Shown: piece after piece, positions 1 to 6,901 of the stretch
How positions within the stretch are numbered: position 1 is the stretch's first letter
Layout of the letters: each line of letters opens with the position of its first letter
Source: Bin22 sp034428635
Lineage (GTDB): Bacteria > Chloroflexota > Dehalococcoidia > Lucifugimonadales > UBA3495
DNA: 17,736 bases
NCBI GenBank assembly: GCA_034428635.1
Contig: DAOUHR010000063.1
Location: 1 to 17,736 of the forward strand
Direction: 5' to 3'
Translations under genes and position numbers: made by a program
The notes under the pieces: generated by a model
Databases searched by the model: none
Told to the model about the DNA's origin: nothing
What the model saw: only the letters and a program-made list of their open reading frames with translations

Positions 1-213
1 GAAAACCGGGTGTTCTGGGTGCGGGATGTGACCATGGATGAAGACCGGTGCCAGGTGAGAACCGGTTCCGCCCCGCAAATAATGGCGGGACTGCGCAATC
101 TGGTCATCAGTCTCTTGAGACTGGAAAAGGAACCCAACATCGCCGCCGCACTACGTCGCTGCGCCACCAGACCTTCCCGTTCCCTCTCATTGGTCGGTGC
201 TCCCGTCCAATAA
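1..213 (+). CDS. ISAs1-family transposase, C-terminal part (5' end outside window)
   Basis: The reading frame is open from base 1 and ends at TAA 211-213, giving about 70 C-terminal residues. The peptide carries the signature I recognise from the end of ISAs1/DDE_Tnp_1-type transposases: a VRDVTMDEDR segment, then VRTGSAPQIMAGLRNL, then NIAAALRRCATRP and a short hydrophobic tail. In that family this stretch follows the last acidic residue of the DDE catalytic domain, which would lie left of the window. An internal GTG at 10 could be read as a start but is not one; the protein simply continues upstream. I cannot tell whether the whole transposase is intact. The end is undamaged, with no frameshift or stop. 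The assignment rests on remembered family sequence, not on a search. Confidence 0.75.
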   Translation, partial: ENRVFWVRDVTMDEDRCQVRTGSAPQIMAGLRNLVISLLRLEKEPNIAAALRRCATRPSRSLSLVGAPVQ

Positions 214-244
214 TCGAAAGACCCTGACCGCCTGCTGGCAGTTG

Positions 245-273
245 TTGACGCTGGCAATGGGCGTTGCTAAACT
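245..273 (+). promoter_or_regulatory. Sigma70-type promoter for the tRNA gene
   Basis: TTGACG (245-250) matches the -35 consensus at five of six bases. TAAACT (268-273) matches the -10 at four of six, and the spacer is exactly 17 bp. Transcription would start near 280, a few bases before the tRNA at 286. The position and spacing make this the best-formed promoter in the window. Confidence 0.6.
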
Positions 274-285
274 TGTTATCCCCAA

Positions 286-362
286 GGGCGGTTAGCTCAG
301 TTGGTTAGAGCACTTGCTCGACACGCAAGAGGTCAGTGGTTCGAGTCCACTACCGCCCACCA
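286..362 (+). tRNA. tRNA-Val (anticodon GAC), CCA encoded
   Basis: A complete cloverleaf can be drawn. Acceptor GGGCGGT (286-292) pairs with ACCGCCC (352-358). The D-arm stem GCTC (295-298) pairs with GAGC (308-311). The anticodon stem CTTGC (313-317) pairs with GCAAG (325-329). The T-arm AGTGG (335-339) pairs with CCACT (347-351) around TTCGAGT. The seven-base anticodon loop is TCGACAC, so the anticodon is GAC at 320-322, reading valine codons GUC/GUU. Discriminator A359 is followed by an encoded CCA (360-362). Position 33 of the loop is C where U is almost universal; see findings. The variable arm is short, which excludes a serine tRNA with anticodon CGA. Confidence 0.93.
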
Positions 363-374
363 CGCATCTCCCCG

Positions 375-1142
375 CTAAGCCCCCACAAAGTCCCGTATCG
401 CCATGAAGTATTCGTTGATGCCCCGGTACAGCAGGTCGTTGTGGCCGGCCCCGGGGATGGTCAAGATTTGCTTCTGCTCCGAGGCAAAACTCTCGTACAT
501 CTCCCGGGCTTGCTCCACCGGCGCGAGGGTGTCCACCTCACCGTGGATTACCAGGGCCGGCATGGTGATGGAAGCCACTTTGGCCCGGTAGCCGGATTCC
601 AGTTGTTCCGCCAGCGCGGGTTCCACGCCGTGGCAGAAGTTGCCGAGGATGGGGCGTCCGCTTTCGATGATTACGCCCTTCAGCGCGCCCTCGGGGCTGC
701 TGGTCGCCAGTTCGAAGGCGGCGTGACGGCCCATAGAGCGGCCCATGACGAAAACATTCCCGGCAAATTCTCCTGCCTCCAGTATCCGGCCCACCTCCTC
801 GCGGACCAGGTGGGCGTCGGCCACCATCGTGCTGAAGGTAGGCAGGCCCCCGCTGTTGCCGTAGCCCCGGTAGTCGGCCACGAAGAAGTTGACCCCCACC
901 TGGTTGTAGATGGGGGCGATGTTGTCGTAGTCTGCCGCCGTCTCACCGCTGCCGTAGAAGAACAGGATGGTGGGCTGGGCCTGGGCCACGGGAAAGAAGC
1001 GGCAGGACAGGCTGATGTCGTCGGCAACGGGAATGGCAAAGTCCTGGGCGTCGGTCGGCGTGGGCGTCCAGTTGCGCCGGGGATAGAAGGAGTTCATGGA
1101 AATCTCGGGCCGGTCCAGCGCCGAATAGTCAGTCGTCGTCAT
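375..1142 (-). CDS. Alpha/beta hydrolase (serine esterase/lipase-like)
   Basis: The 255-residue protein has a standard alpha/beta-hydrolase layout. An oxyanion-hole strand ends in FFYGSGET (61-68), followed by VADYRGYGNSGG (88-99). The nucleophile elbow GRSMG puts the serine at residue 136. The acid is Asp204 in HGEVDTLAP and the histidine is His234 in GAGHNDLL, so the triad is complete in order and spacing. No signal peptide is visible, so it is probably cytoplasmic. The family includes esterases, peptidases and dehalogenase-like enzymes, and the substrate cannot be read from sequence. The first ATG (1142) has only a weak purine stretch upstream; Met16 is an alternative start. The gene lies downstream of nudC on the same strand, but the 140-bp repeat-containing gap argues against tight coupling. 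Confidence 0.85.
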   Translation of the reverse strand: MTTTDYSALDRPEISMNSFYPRRNWTPTPTDAQDFAIPVADDISLSCRFFPVAQAQPTILFFYGSGETAADYDNIAPIYNQVGVNFFVADYRGYGNSGGLPTFSTMVADAHLVREEVGRILEAGEFAGNVFVMGRSMGRHAAFELATSSPEGALKGVIIESGRPILGNFCHGVEPALAEQLESGYRAKVASITMPALVIHGEVDTLAPVEQAREMYESFASEQKQILTIPGAGHNDLLYRGINEYFMAIRDFVGA

Positions 1143-1165
1143 ACTTCGCCCTTCAGTGTTAATTT

Positions 1166-1272
1166 ACATGGATGGACAGGATATACAGGATTTGGCTGGT
1201 TCGCCGGCGCAAATTCTTCCCGCCTCCAACCAACTCTATCCTGTCTATCCTGTCTATCCTGTCCATCCATGT
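1166..1272. repeat. 18-bp inverted repeat with four tandem 9-bp units
   Basis: ACATGGATGGACAGGATA (1166-1183) is the exact reverse complement of 1255-1272. The right side is made of 9-bp units: CTATCCTGT three times (1236-1262), then CCATCCATG (1263-1271). A related block (ATCCTGT, TATCCTGT, CATCCATG) lies at 11670-11696, and a smaller one at 12746-12767. In both larger cases the block sits within about 11 bp of the stop codon of a minus-strand gene (nudC here, the asparaginase homologue there). It could fold as a hairpin in nudC mRNA, but the loop of about 70 nt makes a terminator role doubtful. Confidence 0.8.
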
Positions 1273-1282
1273 TTGAATCCTA

Positions 1283-2221
1283 CTAAACCTCGCCGTAGGC
1301 CCAGGCCTTAACCAGGTGGTGGGCGATGGCGATGGGGCCGGGGAGACGAAGCTTCTCGCTTTTCTCCTCCAGGGCAAGCAGCACCTCGGAGCGGTCGAAC
1401 CACTGCACGTCGGTCATCTCCTCGTCATCCATGTTGATGCTGGTGCTGTCAGCCTCGGCATGGCAGCCGATCATCAGTGACGACGGGAAGGGCCAGGGCT
1501 GGGAGGAGTGGTACCTTACCTTCCTGACCTGAATGCCCGCTTCCTCCATCACCTCCCGGGCCACGGCCTCCTCAATGGCCTCGCCCTGGTCCATGAAGCC
1601 GGCCAGGGCCGAGTAGCGGTTCATGGCCTGCAGGCGGCCCCGGGACTGGCCCAGCAGGCAGCGTTCGCCGTCATGGACCAGCATAATGATCACCGGATCC
1701 GTGCGGGGGAAATGCTCGGCCTTGCAGGCGGGGCACTCCCGCTTCTGGCCGCCCCGCTTAATCACGGTACCCTGGCCGCAGACGGAGCAGAAGCCGTGGC
1801 GGTTGTGCCAGTTGACCTGGGCCCGCCCCTGGGCCATGATACCGGCCTCGACCCCGCTGAGCAGGTTTTCGGCGGCGGCCCGGGCCTCCTCGAACCGGAA
1901 GCTGCCCATGGCCTCTACTGCATCGGCGGCCTCCTCCTCCTTTGTCAGGTCAATGGCAAAGTAGGTAGTGCCGTCCTGCATCCCCAGGAGCAGGGGGGAT
2001 GCGCTGCCGACGTGGGGTTCCAGGTCGGGCCAGGACAGCCAGCCCAGGGCCGGTTCGCCGTTCCCCGTGGCGGCGGCATTCACCAGAACGTGGGGGCCGC
2101 GCATGGGCAGAAAGCGGCTCTGAGGGTCTTTGGCCTGGGCGGCAATCCAGTCTTCGTCCCGGCGCTCCACCTCTCCCCGGTCTAATGGATTACCGGCGAA
2201 AACATGCAGATAGAAGTCCAT
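1283..2221 (-). CDS. nudC: NADH pyrophosphatase (NAD+ diphosphatase, Nudix)
   Basis: The enzyme hydrolyses NADH/NAD+ to NMN(H) and AMP; bacterial NudC also removes NAD caps from RNA. The 312-residue protein shows all hallmarks: an N-terminal domain, a zinc ribbon with Cys145, Cys148, Cys163 and Cys166, and a complete Nudix box from Gly208 to Ile230 (G-x5-E-x7-REVMEEAGI). The diagnostic SQPWPFPSS at 240-248 separates NADH pyrophosphatases from other Nudix hydrolases. I chose ATG 2221 over the ATG 33 bp further upstream. It has a GGGAGG ribosome site about nine bases before it, while the longer form would read into the CCACGAAT repeat block at 2251-2280. Nothing essential is missing. Length fits the family, slightly longer than the roughly 257-residue E. 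coli protein. Confidence 0.95.
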   Translation of the reverse strand: MDFYLHVFAGNPLDRGEVERRDEDWIAAQAKDPQSRFLPMRGPHVLVNAAATGNGEPALGWLSWPDLEPHVGSASPLLLGMQDGTTYFAIDLTKEEEAADAVEAMGSFRFEEARAAAENLLSGVEAGIMAQGRAQVNWHNRHGFCSVCGQGTVIKRGGQKRECPACKAEHFPRTDPVIIMLVHDGERCLLGQSRGRLQAMNRYSALAGFMDQGEAIEEAVAREVMEEAGIQVRKVRYHSSQPWPFPSSLMIGCHAEADSTSINMDDEEMTDVQWFDRSEVLLALEEKSEKLRLPGPIAIAHHLVKAWAYGEV

Positions 2222-2250
2222 GAACACGGCCTCCCTGCGGGAAGATTTAT

Positions 2251-2311
2251 CCACGAATATACACGAGTGGCCACGAATATTCTAACCGGGCATTAGAGAA
2301 CATTCGTGGCC
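2251..2311. repeat. Three 10-bp CCACGAA-type units and a hairpin
   Basis: Bases 2251-2280 are three consecutive 10-bp units: CCACGAATAT, ACACGAGTGG, CCACGAATAT. GGCCACGAAT (2269-2278) pairs with ATTCGTGGCC (2302-2311); with small mismatches the arms extend to about 17-19 bp. The same unit order occurs at 11331-11360. The block lies between the nudC start and the S9 peptidase stop and may act as the 3' hairpin of the peptidase mRNA, though no clear T-tract follows on the minus strand. Confidence 0.75.
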
Positions 2312-2326
2312 GTACGGGGATAGAGT

Positions 2327-4273
2327 TCAAAGATTCTCAATCTCCACAGGTTCCACTTCGTCGGCCAGGTCGAAGCCGAAGACGCGGGAGTAGAAATAGA
2401 GCTCTCCGTCCAGGGCGCGGCGGATGTTCTCGGAACGGCGGAAGCCGTGCTGCTCGCCCTCAAAGGGGATGTAGGCGCAGGGCAGACCCTTGGCCCGCAC
2501 CGCCTCGAACATCAACTCGGCCTGGCTGGGGGGCACGATGCGGTCCTCCAGCCCCTGGAACAGGATGAGCGGACAGGACAGGCCGTCGGTATGGTGGATG
2601 GGCGACCGCTCCAGGTAAAGGTCGTTCCTTTCCGGGTACGGGCCGACCAGGCTGTCGAGATAGCGGGACTCGAACTTGTGGGTGTCCTGGGCCAGGGCCG
2701 CCAGGTCGCTCACGCCGTAATGGCTGGCGCCGGCCCGGAAGACATTGCGAAAGGCCAGGGCCGCCAGGGTGGTGTAGCCGCCGGCGCTGCCCCCGTCGAT
2801 GGCCAGGCGGTCGCCGTCCACGTCGCCTTGCTCCACCAGGTAGCGGGCGCCGTTGACACAGTCGTCCACGTCCACGATGCCCCACTGCCCCTTGAGCCGG
2901 TCGCGGTACTCGCGCCCGAAGCCGGTGCTGCCCCCGTAGTTCACGTCCAGGACACCAATGCCCCGGCTGGTCCAGTACTGGATGGACAGGCTCAGGGCCT
3001 GGGACGCCGCCGCCGTGGGCCCGCCGTGGCTCTTGACCAGCAGGGGCGGCTTTTCTCCTTCGGGGGCTGCGTAGTCCACGCTGCGCGGCGGGTAGTAGAA
3101 GGCATGGGCGGTAAGGCCGCCTGCGGTGGGAAACTCGATGGGCAAAGGCGCAGAAAGGTAGCCGGGATCAACGGCAGAGGACGAAGCCCGGCGCAGGTTC
3201 GCCACGGAGTTGTCGGCCAGGTCCAGCCACAGGATAGAAATGGGTTGCGTGGGCGAACCGGCTCCGAAAACTACCTGCCCCTGGTCCACTTTCAGGTCTG
3301 CCCGGCCCAGCTCACTGTAGGGCAGGTCCAGGGAGGCCAGGCTGCCGCTGGCTGTGTCCAGGGAATAGAGCCCCCAGGTTCCGCTGCTGTTGGCCCCGCA
3401 GATGACGCGGCCCGCCGAGGCGAAACCGTAGGTATTCGCGCCGAATACCCAGTGGGGATTCCCGAACTCGGCCTCCATGGGCTGAGTAACCGGCTCAACC
3501 CGTCCGTTGGCGCCACGCCGGTACAGGTTCCACCAGTTGGTGCGGTCGGACACGAAATAGAGCAGGCCGTCGGGAGACCAACTGGGCTGCAGGATGGACT
3601 CCTCGGGCCCGCCCGCCACCAACTCGGCGTCGCCCAGCGAACCGTTCGCCGCCACTGGGGCCAGCCACAGTTCCACGCCGTCCCAGGGCATATTGGGGTG
3701 ATTCCAGGAGAGCCACGCCAGTTGACTGCCGTCGGGACTGAGGCGGGGCGCTGCGTAGAAGTCGCTGCCCGACACCAGGGTGGTTATGGAGCCATCGGCC
3801 AGGGAGACCGACACCAGGGTATTGACCGGTTCGTGTCCGCCGCCGGTGTGGTCTTCGTGGACGCAGACCAGGCGGTCGCGGGCAGCGTCGACCACGAAGT
3901 CTGCATACCGCAGGCCTCCCGCCGGGTCGGCCTCGGGCGTAAGCTGTTCCGGTTCGCCGCCTGCAGGCTGACGGTAGAGGCGCTGGTCCTCGAAGTTGGT
4001 GAAGTAGACCACGCCGTTGTCCACCGTGAAGTCGCCCCCGCCGTATTCGTGGACTCGGGTGCGCACATTGAAAGGCCGGGGCGTCACGTCGGCAGTCTCA
4101 CCATCCGGGGTGCGGCGCACGATGACCCGGCGGCCGCCTTCGGAAGGGCGGGACTCCAGCCAGTAAATGTCGCCGCCGTCCAGGGCAATGCCGCCGAAGC
4201 CCACGGCCTCGGCAACGATGGACTCGGAGGTGACAGGAGACTTCCAGGAACCGTAGGGGGCGATGGTTGGCAT
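2327..4273 (-). CDS. S9-family (prolyl oligopeptidase-like) serine peptidase
   Basis: A 648-residue protein with the two-domain layout of the S9 clan. The N-terminal beta-propeller (about 15-370) has WD40/TolB-like strands such as APRLSPDGSQLAW and QPSWSPDGLLYF. The C-terminal alpha/beta-hydrolase domain (about 385-635) contains HGGPT (416-420) before the oxyanion region. The nucleophile is in GGSAGGY with Ser496, the acid is Asp577 in GLEDRIVPP, and the histidine is His609 in EGEQHGF. Relatives are dipeptidyl or acylaminoacyl peptidases that cleave short peptides, often after proline or from blocked N termini; the exact specificity is not readable. No signal peptide is visible, suggesting a cytoplasmic enzyme. 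ATG 4273 is preceded by AAAGGAGA at good spacing. It is divergent from the lactonase gene across 140 bp. Confidence 0.93.
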   Translation of the reverse strand: MPTIAPYGSWKSPVTSESIVAEAVGFGGIALDGGDIYWLESRPSEGGRRVIVRRTPDGETADVTPRPFNVRTRVHEYGGGDFTVDNGVVYFTNFEDQRLYRQPAGGEPEQLTPEADPAGGLRYADFVVDAARDRLVCVHEDHTGGGHEPVNTLVSVSLADGSITTLVSGSDFYAAPRLSPDGSQLAWLSWNHPNMPWDGVELWLAPVAANGSLGDAELVAGGPEESILQPSWSPDGLLYFVSDRTNWWNLYRRGANGRVEPVTQPMEAEFGNPHWVFGANTYGFASAGRVICGANSSGTWGLYSLDTASGSLASLDLPYSELGRADLKVDQGQVVFGAGSPTQPISILWLDLADNSVANLRRASSSAVDPGYLSAPLPIEFPTAGGLTAHAFYYPPRSVDYAAPEGEKPPLLVKSHGGPTAAASQALSLSIQYWTSRGIGVLDVNYGGSTGFGREYRDRLKGQWGIVDVDDCVNGARYLVEQGDVDGDRLAIDGGSAGGYTTLAALAFRNVFRAGASHYGVSDLAALAQDTHKFESRYLDSLVGPYPERNDLYLERSPIHHTDGLSCPLILFQGLEDRIVPPSQAELMFEAVRAKGLPCAYIPFEGEQHGFRRSENIRRALDGELYFYSRVFGFDLADEVEPVEIENL

Positions 4274-4349
4274 GACTCGTTTCTCCTTTTGGCAAACAGC
4301 CTAAGAGGGAAATGTTAGCACAGGCGGGTCATCTCACACCCTGTCACTG

Positions 4350-4358
4350 TGGTAGAAT
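4350..4358 (+). promoter_or_regulatory. Extended -10 promoter upstream of the lactonase gene
   Basis: TGGTAGAAT is an extended -10 (TG-n-TAGAAT). No good -35 hexamer is visible. Transcription would start about 49 bases before ATG 4414. The motif TGTG-n-TAGAAT recurs before the CMD-family gene at 10265-10275, which supports it modestly. Confidence 0.4.
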
Positions 4359-4413
4359 CACGCCGAATTCCCTACCTGGCGCTCGGACCGAAAAGAACAG
4401 ACGAGGTACTGCA

Positions 4414-5448
4414 ATGGCTTTCTACATGTACGTTTCCATTTCCGGCGAGGGCAAGCTGCTGCGCTTCGCCATGGACCCCTCGGACGGCAGCTTGCAATCC
4501 CTGGGCGAGACTAAGGCCCCCGGGAGGCCGGCGCCCATGACCGCCAGCCCGGTCAGTACGGATGGTCGGCGATTTATCTACGTGGGGCGGCGGGATGACC
4601 TGGAGGTCTCCAGCTTTGGGCTGGATGCCGGCAGCGGCGACCTGGAACTGATCGGCACGGCGGGGCTGGAGTCGGACCCCTGCTTTATGTCCACCGACCG
4701 GGCTGGCAACTACCTGCTGACGGCCTACTACAACGCCGGCCACGCTGCGGTCCACGCCATCGGCGGTGACGGCGAGGTGGCCGGGCCGCCGGTAGAGTGG
4801 GTGGCCACGGGCACCGGCGCCCACTGCTTCCAGACCGACCCCACCAACCGGTACGGCTACGTGCCCCACATTGCCGCCGGGCCCGGCCCCAACGCAATCT
4901 TCCAGTTCCGATTCGATCCGGATACGGGCCACATCACGCCCAACGACCCGCCCCGGGTCAGCCCGGAGAACCCGGACGGCCCCCGCCACTTCTGCTTCCA
5001 CCCCAGCCGGGACATCATCTACGTGTCCAACGAGCAGGGGTGCAGCGTGACGGGTTACAACCTGGACCCGGCCACCGGCGGCCTTAGTCCTTTCCAGACC
5101 CTCCCCACCCTGCCCGAGGGGTTCACGGAGCGGAACAGCTGCTCCCAGATCCAGATTACCCCCAACGGCAAGTACGTTTATGCTCCCAACCGGGATCACG
5201 ACAGCATCGCCGGCTTCGCGGTGGGGGATGACGGGCTGCTGACCGCCCTGGGGCAGACTCCATCGGAGGCCGTACCCCGCGCCTTCGGCATCGACCCCAC
5301 GGGCAGCTACCTCTATTCGGCGGGGCTGGAGTCGGGAAAGCTGGCCGCCTTCCGGATTGATGACGGCAGCGGCGCGCTGGAACGCATTGGCACCTACGAG
5401 GTGGGGCAGGGCCCCATGTGGGTGCTGATAGTGGAAGTCGAAAGTTAG
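4414..5448 (+). CDS. Lactonase-family beta-propeller protein (6-phosphogluconolactonase type)
   Basis: The 344-residue protein is built of repeated beta-propeller blades of the type ITPNGKYVYAPNRDHDSI and IDPTGSYLYSAG, each with a D/N-x-x-G-x-Y-x-Y turn. GPRHFCFHPSRDIIYVSNEQ (189-208) is the most characteristic segment of the seven-bladed lactonase family (PF10282), which includes YbhE-type 6-phosphogluconolactonase of the pentose phosphate pathway. Many relatives act on other lactones or are uncharacterised, so I give no gene symbol. ATG 4414 is preferred over the ATG at 4312: MAFYMYVSIS begins the first blade strand, GAGG lies about eight bases upstream, and the residues encoded before it look non-coding. 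There is no signal peptide. It ends convergently with the DUF2851 gene. Confidence 0.85.
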   Translation: MAFYMYVSISGEGKLLRFAMDPSDGSLQSLGETKAPGRPAPMTASPVSTDGRRFIYVGRRDDLEVSSFGLDAGSGDLELIGTAGLESDPCFMSTDRAGNYLLTAYYNAGHAAVHAIGGDGEVAGPPVEWVATGTGAHCFQTDPTNRYGYVPHIAAGPGPNAIFQFRFDPDTGHITPNDPPRVSPENPDGPRHFCFHPSRDIIYVSNEQGCSVTGYNLDPATGGLSPFQTLPTLPEGFTERNSCSQIQITPNGKYVYAPNRDHDSIAGFAVGDDGLLTALGQTPSEAVPRAFGIDPTGSYLYSAGLESGKLAAFRIDDGSGALERIGTYEVGQGPMWVLIVEVES

Positions 5449-5506
5449 GAGTTGAGAATTGAGGTTGGACTCAGGCCCAGGTGCTGCAATTTCCAACTCT
5501 TAACTT
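5442..5506. repeat. Imperfect 12-bp inverted repeat between convergent genes
   Basis: AAGTTAGGAGTT (5442-5453, overlapping the lactonase stop) pairs with AACTCTTAACTT (5495-5506) with one mismatch across a loop of about 41 nt. The surrounding AGTTGAGAATTGAGG and TTCTAGCTCTTAGTTGC are variations of the same AGTTGAGA-like word. It sits between two converging genes and could help end both transcripts, but it lacks a classic T-tract. Confidence 0.45.
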
Positions 5507-5520
5507 CTAGCTCTTAGTTG

Positions 5521-6822
5521 CTAACCAAGCTGGCGGTGAAGGTGGATCAGGCCCTGCTGGCGGCGGGCGGAGTTGACCACCCCGGCCCAGTCGGGCGGCA
5601 GCAGTTGGCCCTCCATTTCCCGGGTGATTTCGTTGGCCTGCAGCTTGGGGAATTTCTTGTAAACGGCCAGGGCGTCGGTGTTGGGATCTTCACCGCCGGA
5701 CCGGGAATGGCAAAAGGGCAGCGCCACGTTGACGGCCAGGTCCCGGGCCCGGTCGGCGCCCACCAGGGCGGCTCCCTTTCCATCACCGGCCTTGACCGTC
5801 AGGGCGGCGGTCAGCTCGGCCGGGGAACCACCCGCCACCAGGCCGGAAAGGGCCCGGGCCAGGCAGTCGTCCGGCGGCTCCCCGGCTCCACCGTCCATTT
5901 CCGTGAAGCGGACCAGCAGCAAGCCCGCGCCAGCGATGCGGCGGCGAGGGTGGTTGGCAGGCCGCACCCGGAATGTGTGCCATTCCTCGGCCCGCAGGGC
6001 GCGCCCGTAGCCAGGGAGACGGCGCGCGCCGGAGGTTTCCCCGCCACCCACTTCTGCCAGCCCCGACAATTGCAGCAAACGACTTTCAATGACGGCTACC
6101 CACTGCCCAACGGGCAGGGCCAGCGCCTCGGCGGCCAGCAGTCGCCACGGAGCAACCTGGGCCAGCTTGAGGAAGGGCTGGCGATTGGCCCGATAACCCA
6201 GGCCCTCCATCAGACCCTCGTACAGGGTTTGGGAAGGGCGTTGCTCGCCATTCAGCGCGGCGAAGACCGACGCCCGAGCCTGGAAACGGGCATCACCGGC
6301 GGCATCCAAAAGCTCCCCCATACCTGCGGCGGCGTCGGGGCGGGGCCAGCCCCTGGCCGCCAATAACGACCAAAGGTTATCACCCGCATCCCCTTCCTGT
6401 TCTTCTCCTGGCGGCTCAGGCGCCGTGCCTTCCTCTTCCAGCAGGCTGGACAGGGAAATTACCGGCGCCTGGTGGCCGCTCTGAAGGTTAGTGGGCTGAG
6501 GCGCGGTCTCCAGGGCGGCATGGAGCACCACCCCGTTGTAGTTGGGGTCGTCGGCGTGGCCGTGGGAGTACCAGTCCTGCTGGCGCACGTGCAGTTCCAC
6601 ATCCCCCTGAACCAGGCCCAGCCCCTCCACCTCCAGCAGGGCGTCGCGGAAATCGGGGCCGGCGGCCGTACCGGGCCGGCCCGGATAGAGCACCCGCACC
6701 CGCCGGCCGGCGGCGGTGCGGAACTCCCGCTGGCGGGCCGCCCGCTTCTGCCACAGGCGGGCCAGGGCCTTCTCCGGTATGGGCTGGTACTCCTCTTTTC
6801 TTTCCAGCAGCGCGGGCATCAT
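5521..6822 (-). CDS. DUF2851 family protein
   Basis: The 433-residue protein matches what I know of DUF2851. An N-terminal EKALARLWQKRAARQREFRTAAGRR-type region (split here only by memory of the family) is followed by the signature block: GPDFRDALLEVEG (55-67), GDVELHVRQQDWYSHGH (73-89), and DDPNYNGVVLHAA (91-103). The conserved Asp, Glu and His residues there (D74, E76, H78, D83, H87, H89, D92, H101) look like a metal or catalytic cluster, but no function is established and I assign none. An acidic, probably disordered linker lies around residues 128-150. ATG at 6822 or 6819 are both possible; neither has a clear ribosome site. It lies 80 bp downstream of the P450 pseudogene on the same strand. 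Confidence 0.85.
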   Translation of the reverse strand: MMPALLERKEEYQPIPEKALARLWQKRAARQREFRTAAGRRVRVLYPGRPGTAAGPDFRDALLEVEGLGLVQGDVELHVRQQDWYSHGHADDPNYNGVVLHAALETAPQPTNLQSGHQAPVISLSSLLEEEGTAPEPPGEEQEGDAGDNLWSLLAARGWPRPDAAAGMGELLDAAGDARFQARASVFAALNGEQRPSQTLYEGLMEGLGYRANRQPFLKLAQVAPWRLLAAEALALPVGQWVAVIESRLLQLSGLAEVGGGETSGARRLPGYGRALRAEEWHTFRVRPANHPRRRIAGAGLLLVRFTEMDGGAGEPPDDCLARALSGLVAGGSPAELTAALTVKAGDGKGAALVGADRARDLAVNVALPFCHSRSGGEDPNTDALAVYKKFPKLQANEITREMEGQLLPPDWAGVVNSARRQQGLIHLHRQLG

Positions 6823-6859
6823 CGGTAATGGTTTAACACCAATTCTCCGTCCTGTCCAT

Positions 6860-6878
6860 TACCACGAATAGCGTGGTA
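6860..6878. repeat. Small hairpin, CCACGAA-type
   Basis: TACCACG (6860-6866) and CGTGGTA (6872-6878) form a 7-bp stem with loop AATAG, in the gap between the P450 pseudogene and the DUF2851 gene. It combines the CCACGAATA word of the 10-bp repeat family with a nearby CCTGTCCAT (6851-6859) of the 9-bp family, so it is probably a degraded copy of both. Confidence 0.5.
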
Positions 6879-6901
6879 TCCCCTGCCGGAAGAGCGCTTA
6901 C

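Noticed and set aside
1236..1271. CRISPR-like array from the tandem ATCCTGT units
   Set aside because: Units are 9 bp with no spacers; there are no cas genes in the window.
336..1286. 316-residue plus-strand open frame opposite the alpha/beta hydrolase
   Set aside because: It begins inside the tRNA and runs antisense to a gene with a complete catalytic triad; its composition is that of a shadow frame.
2222..2254. Longer nudC start at 2254
   Set aside because: The extra 11 residues read into the CCACGAAT repeat block, and the good ribosome site belongs to ATG 2221.
2447..4318. 623-residue plus-strand open frame
   Set aside because: Antisense shadow of the S9 peptidase in GC-rich DNA; no recognisable motifs and strongly Gly/Val/His/Gln-biased.
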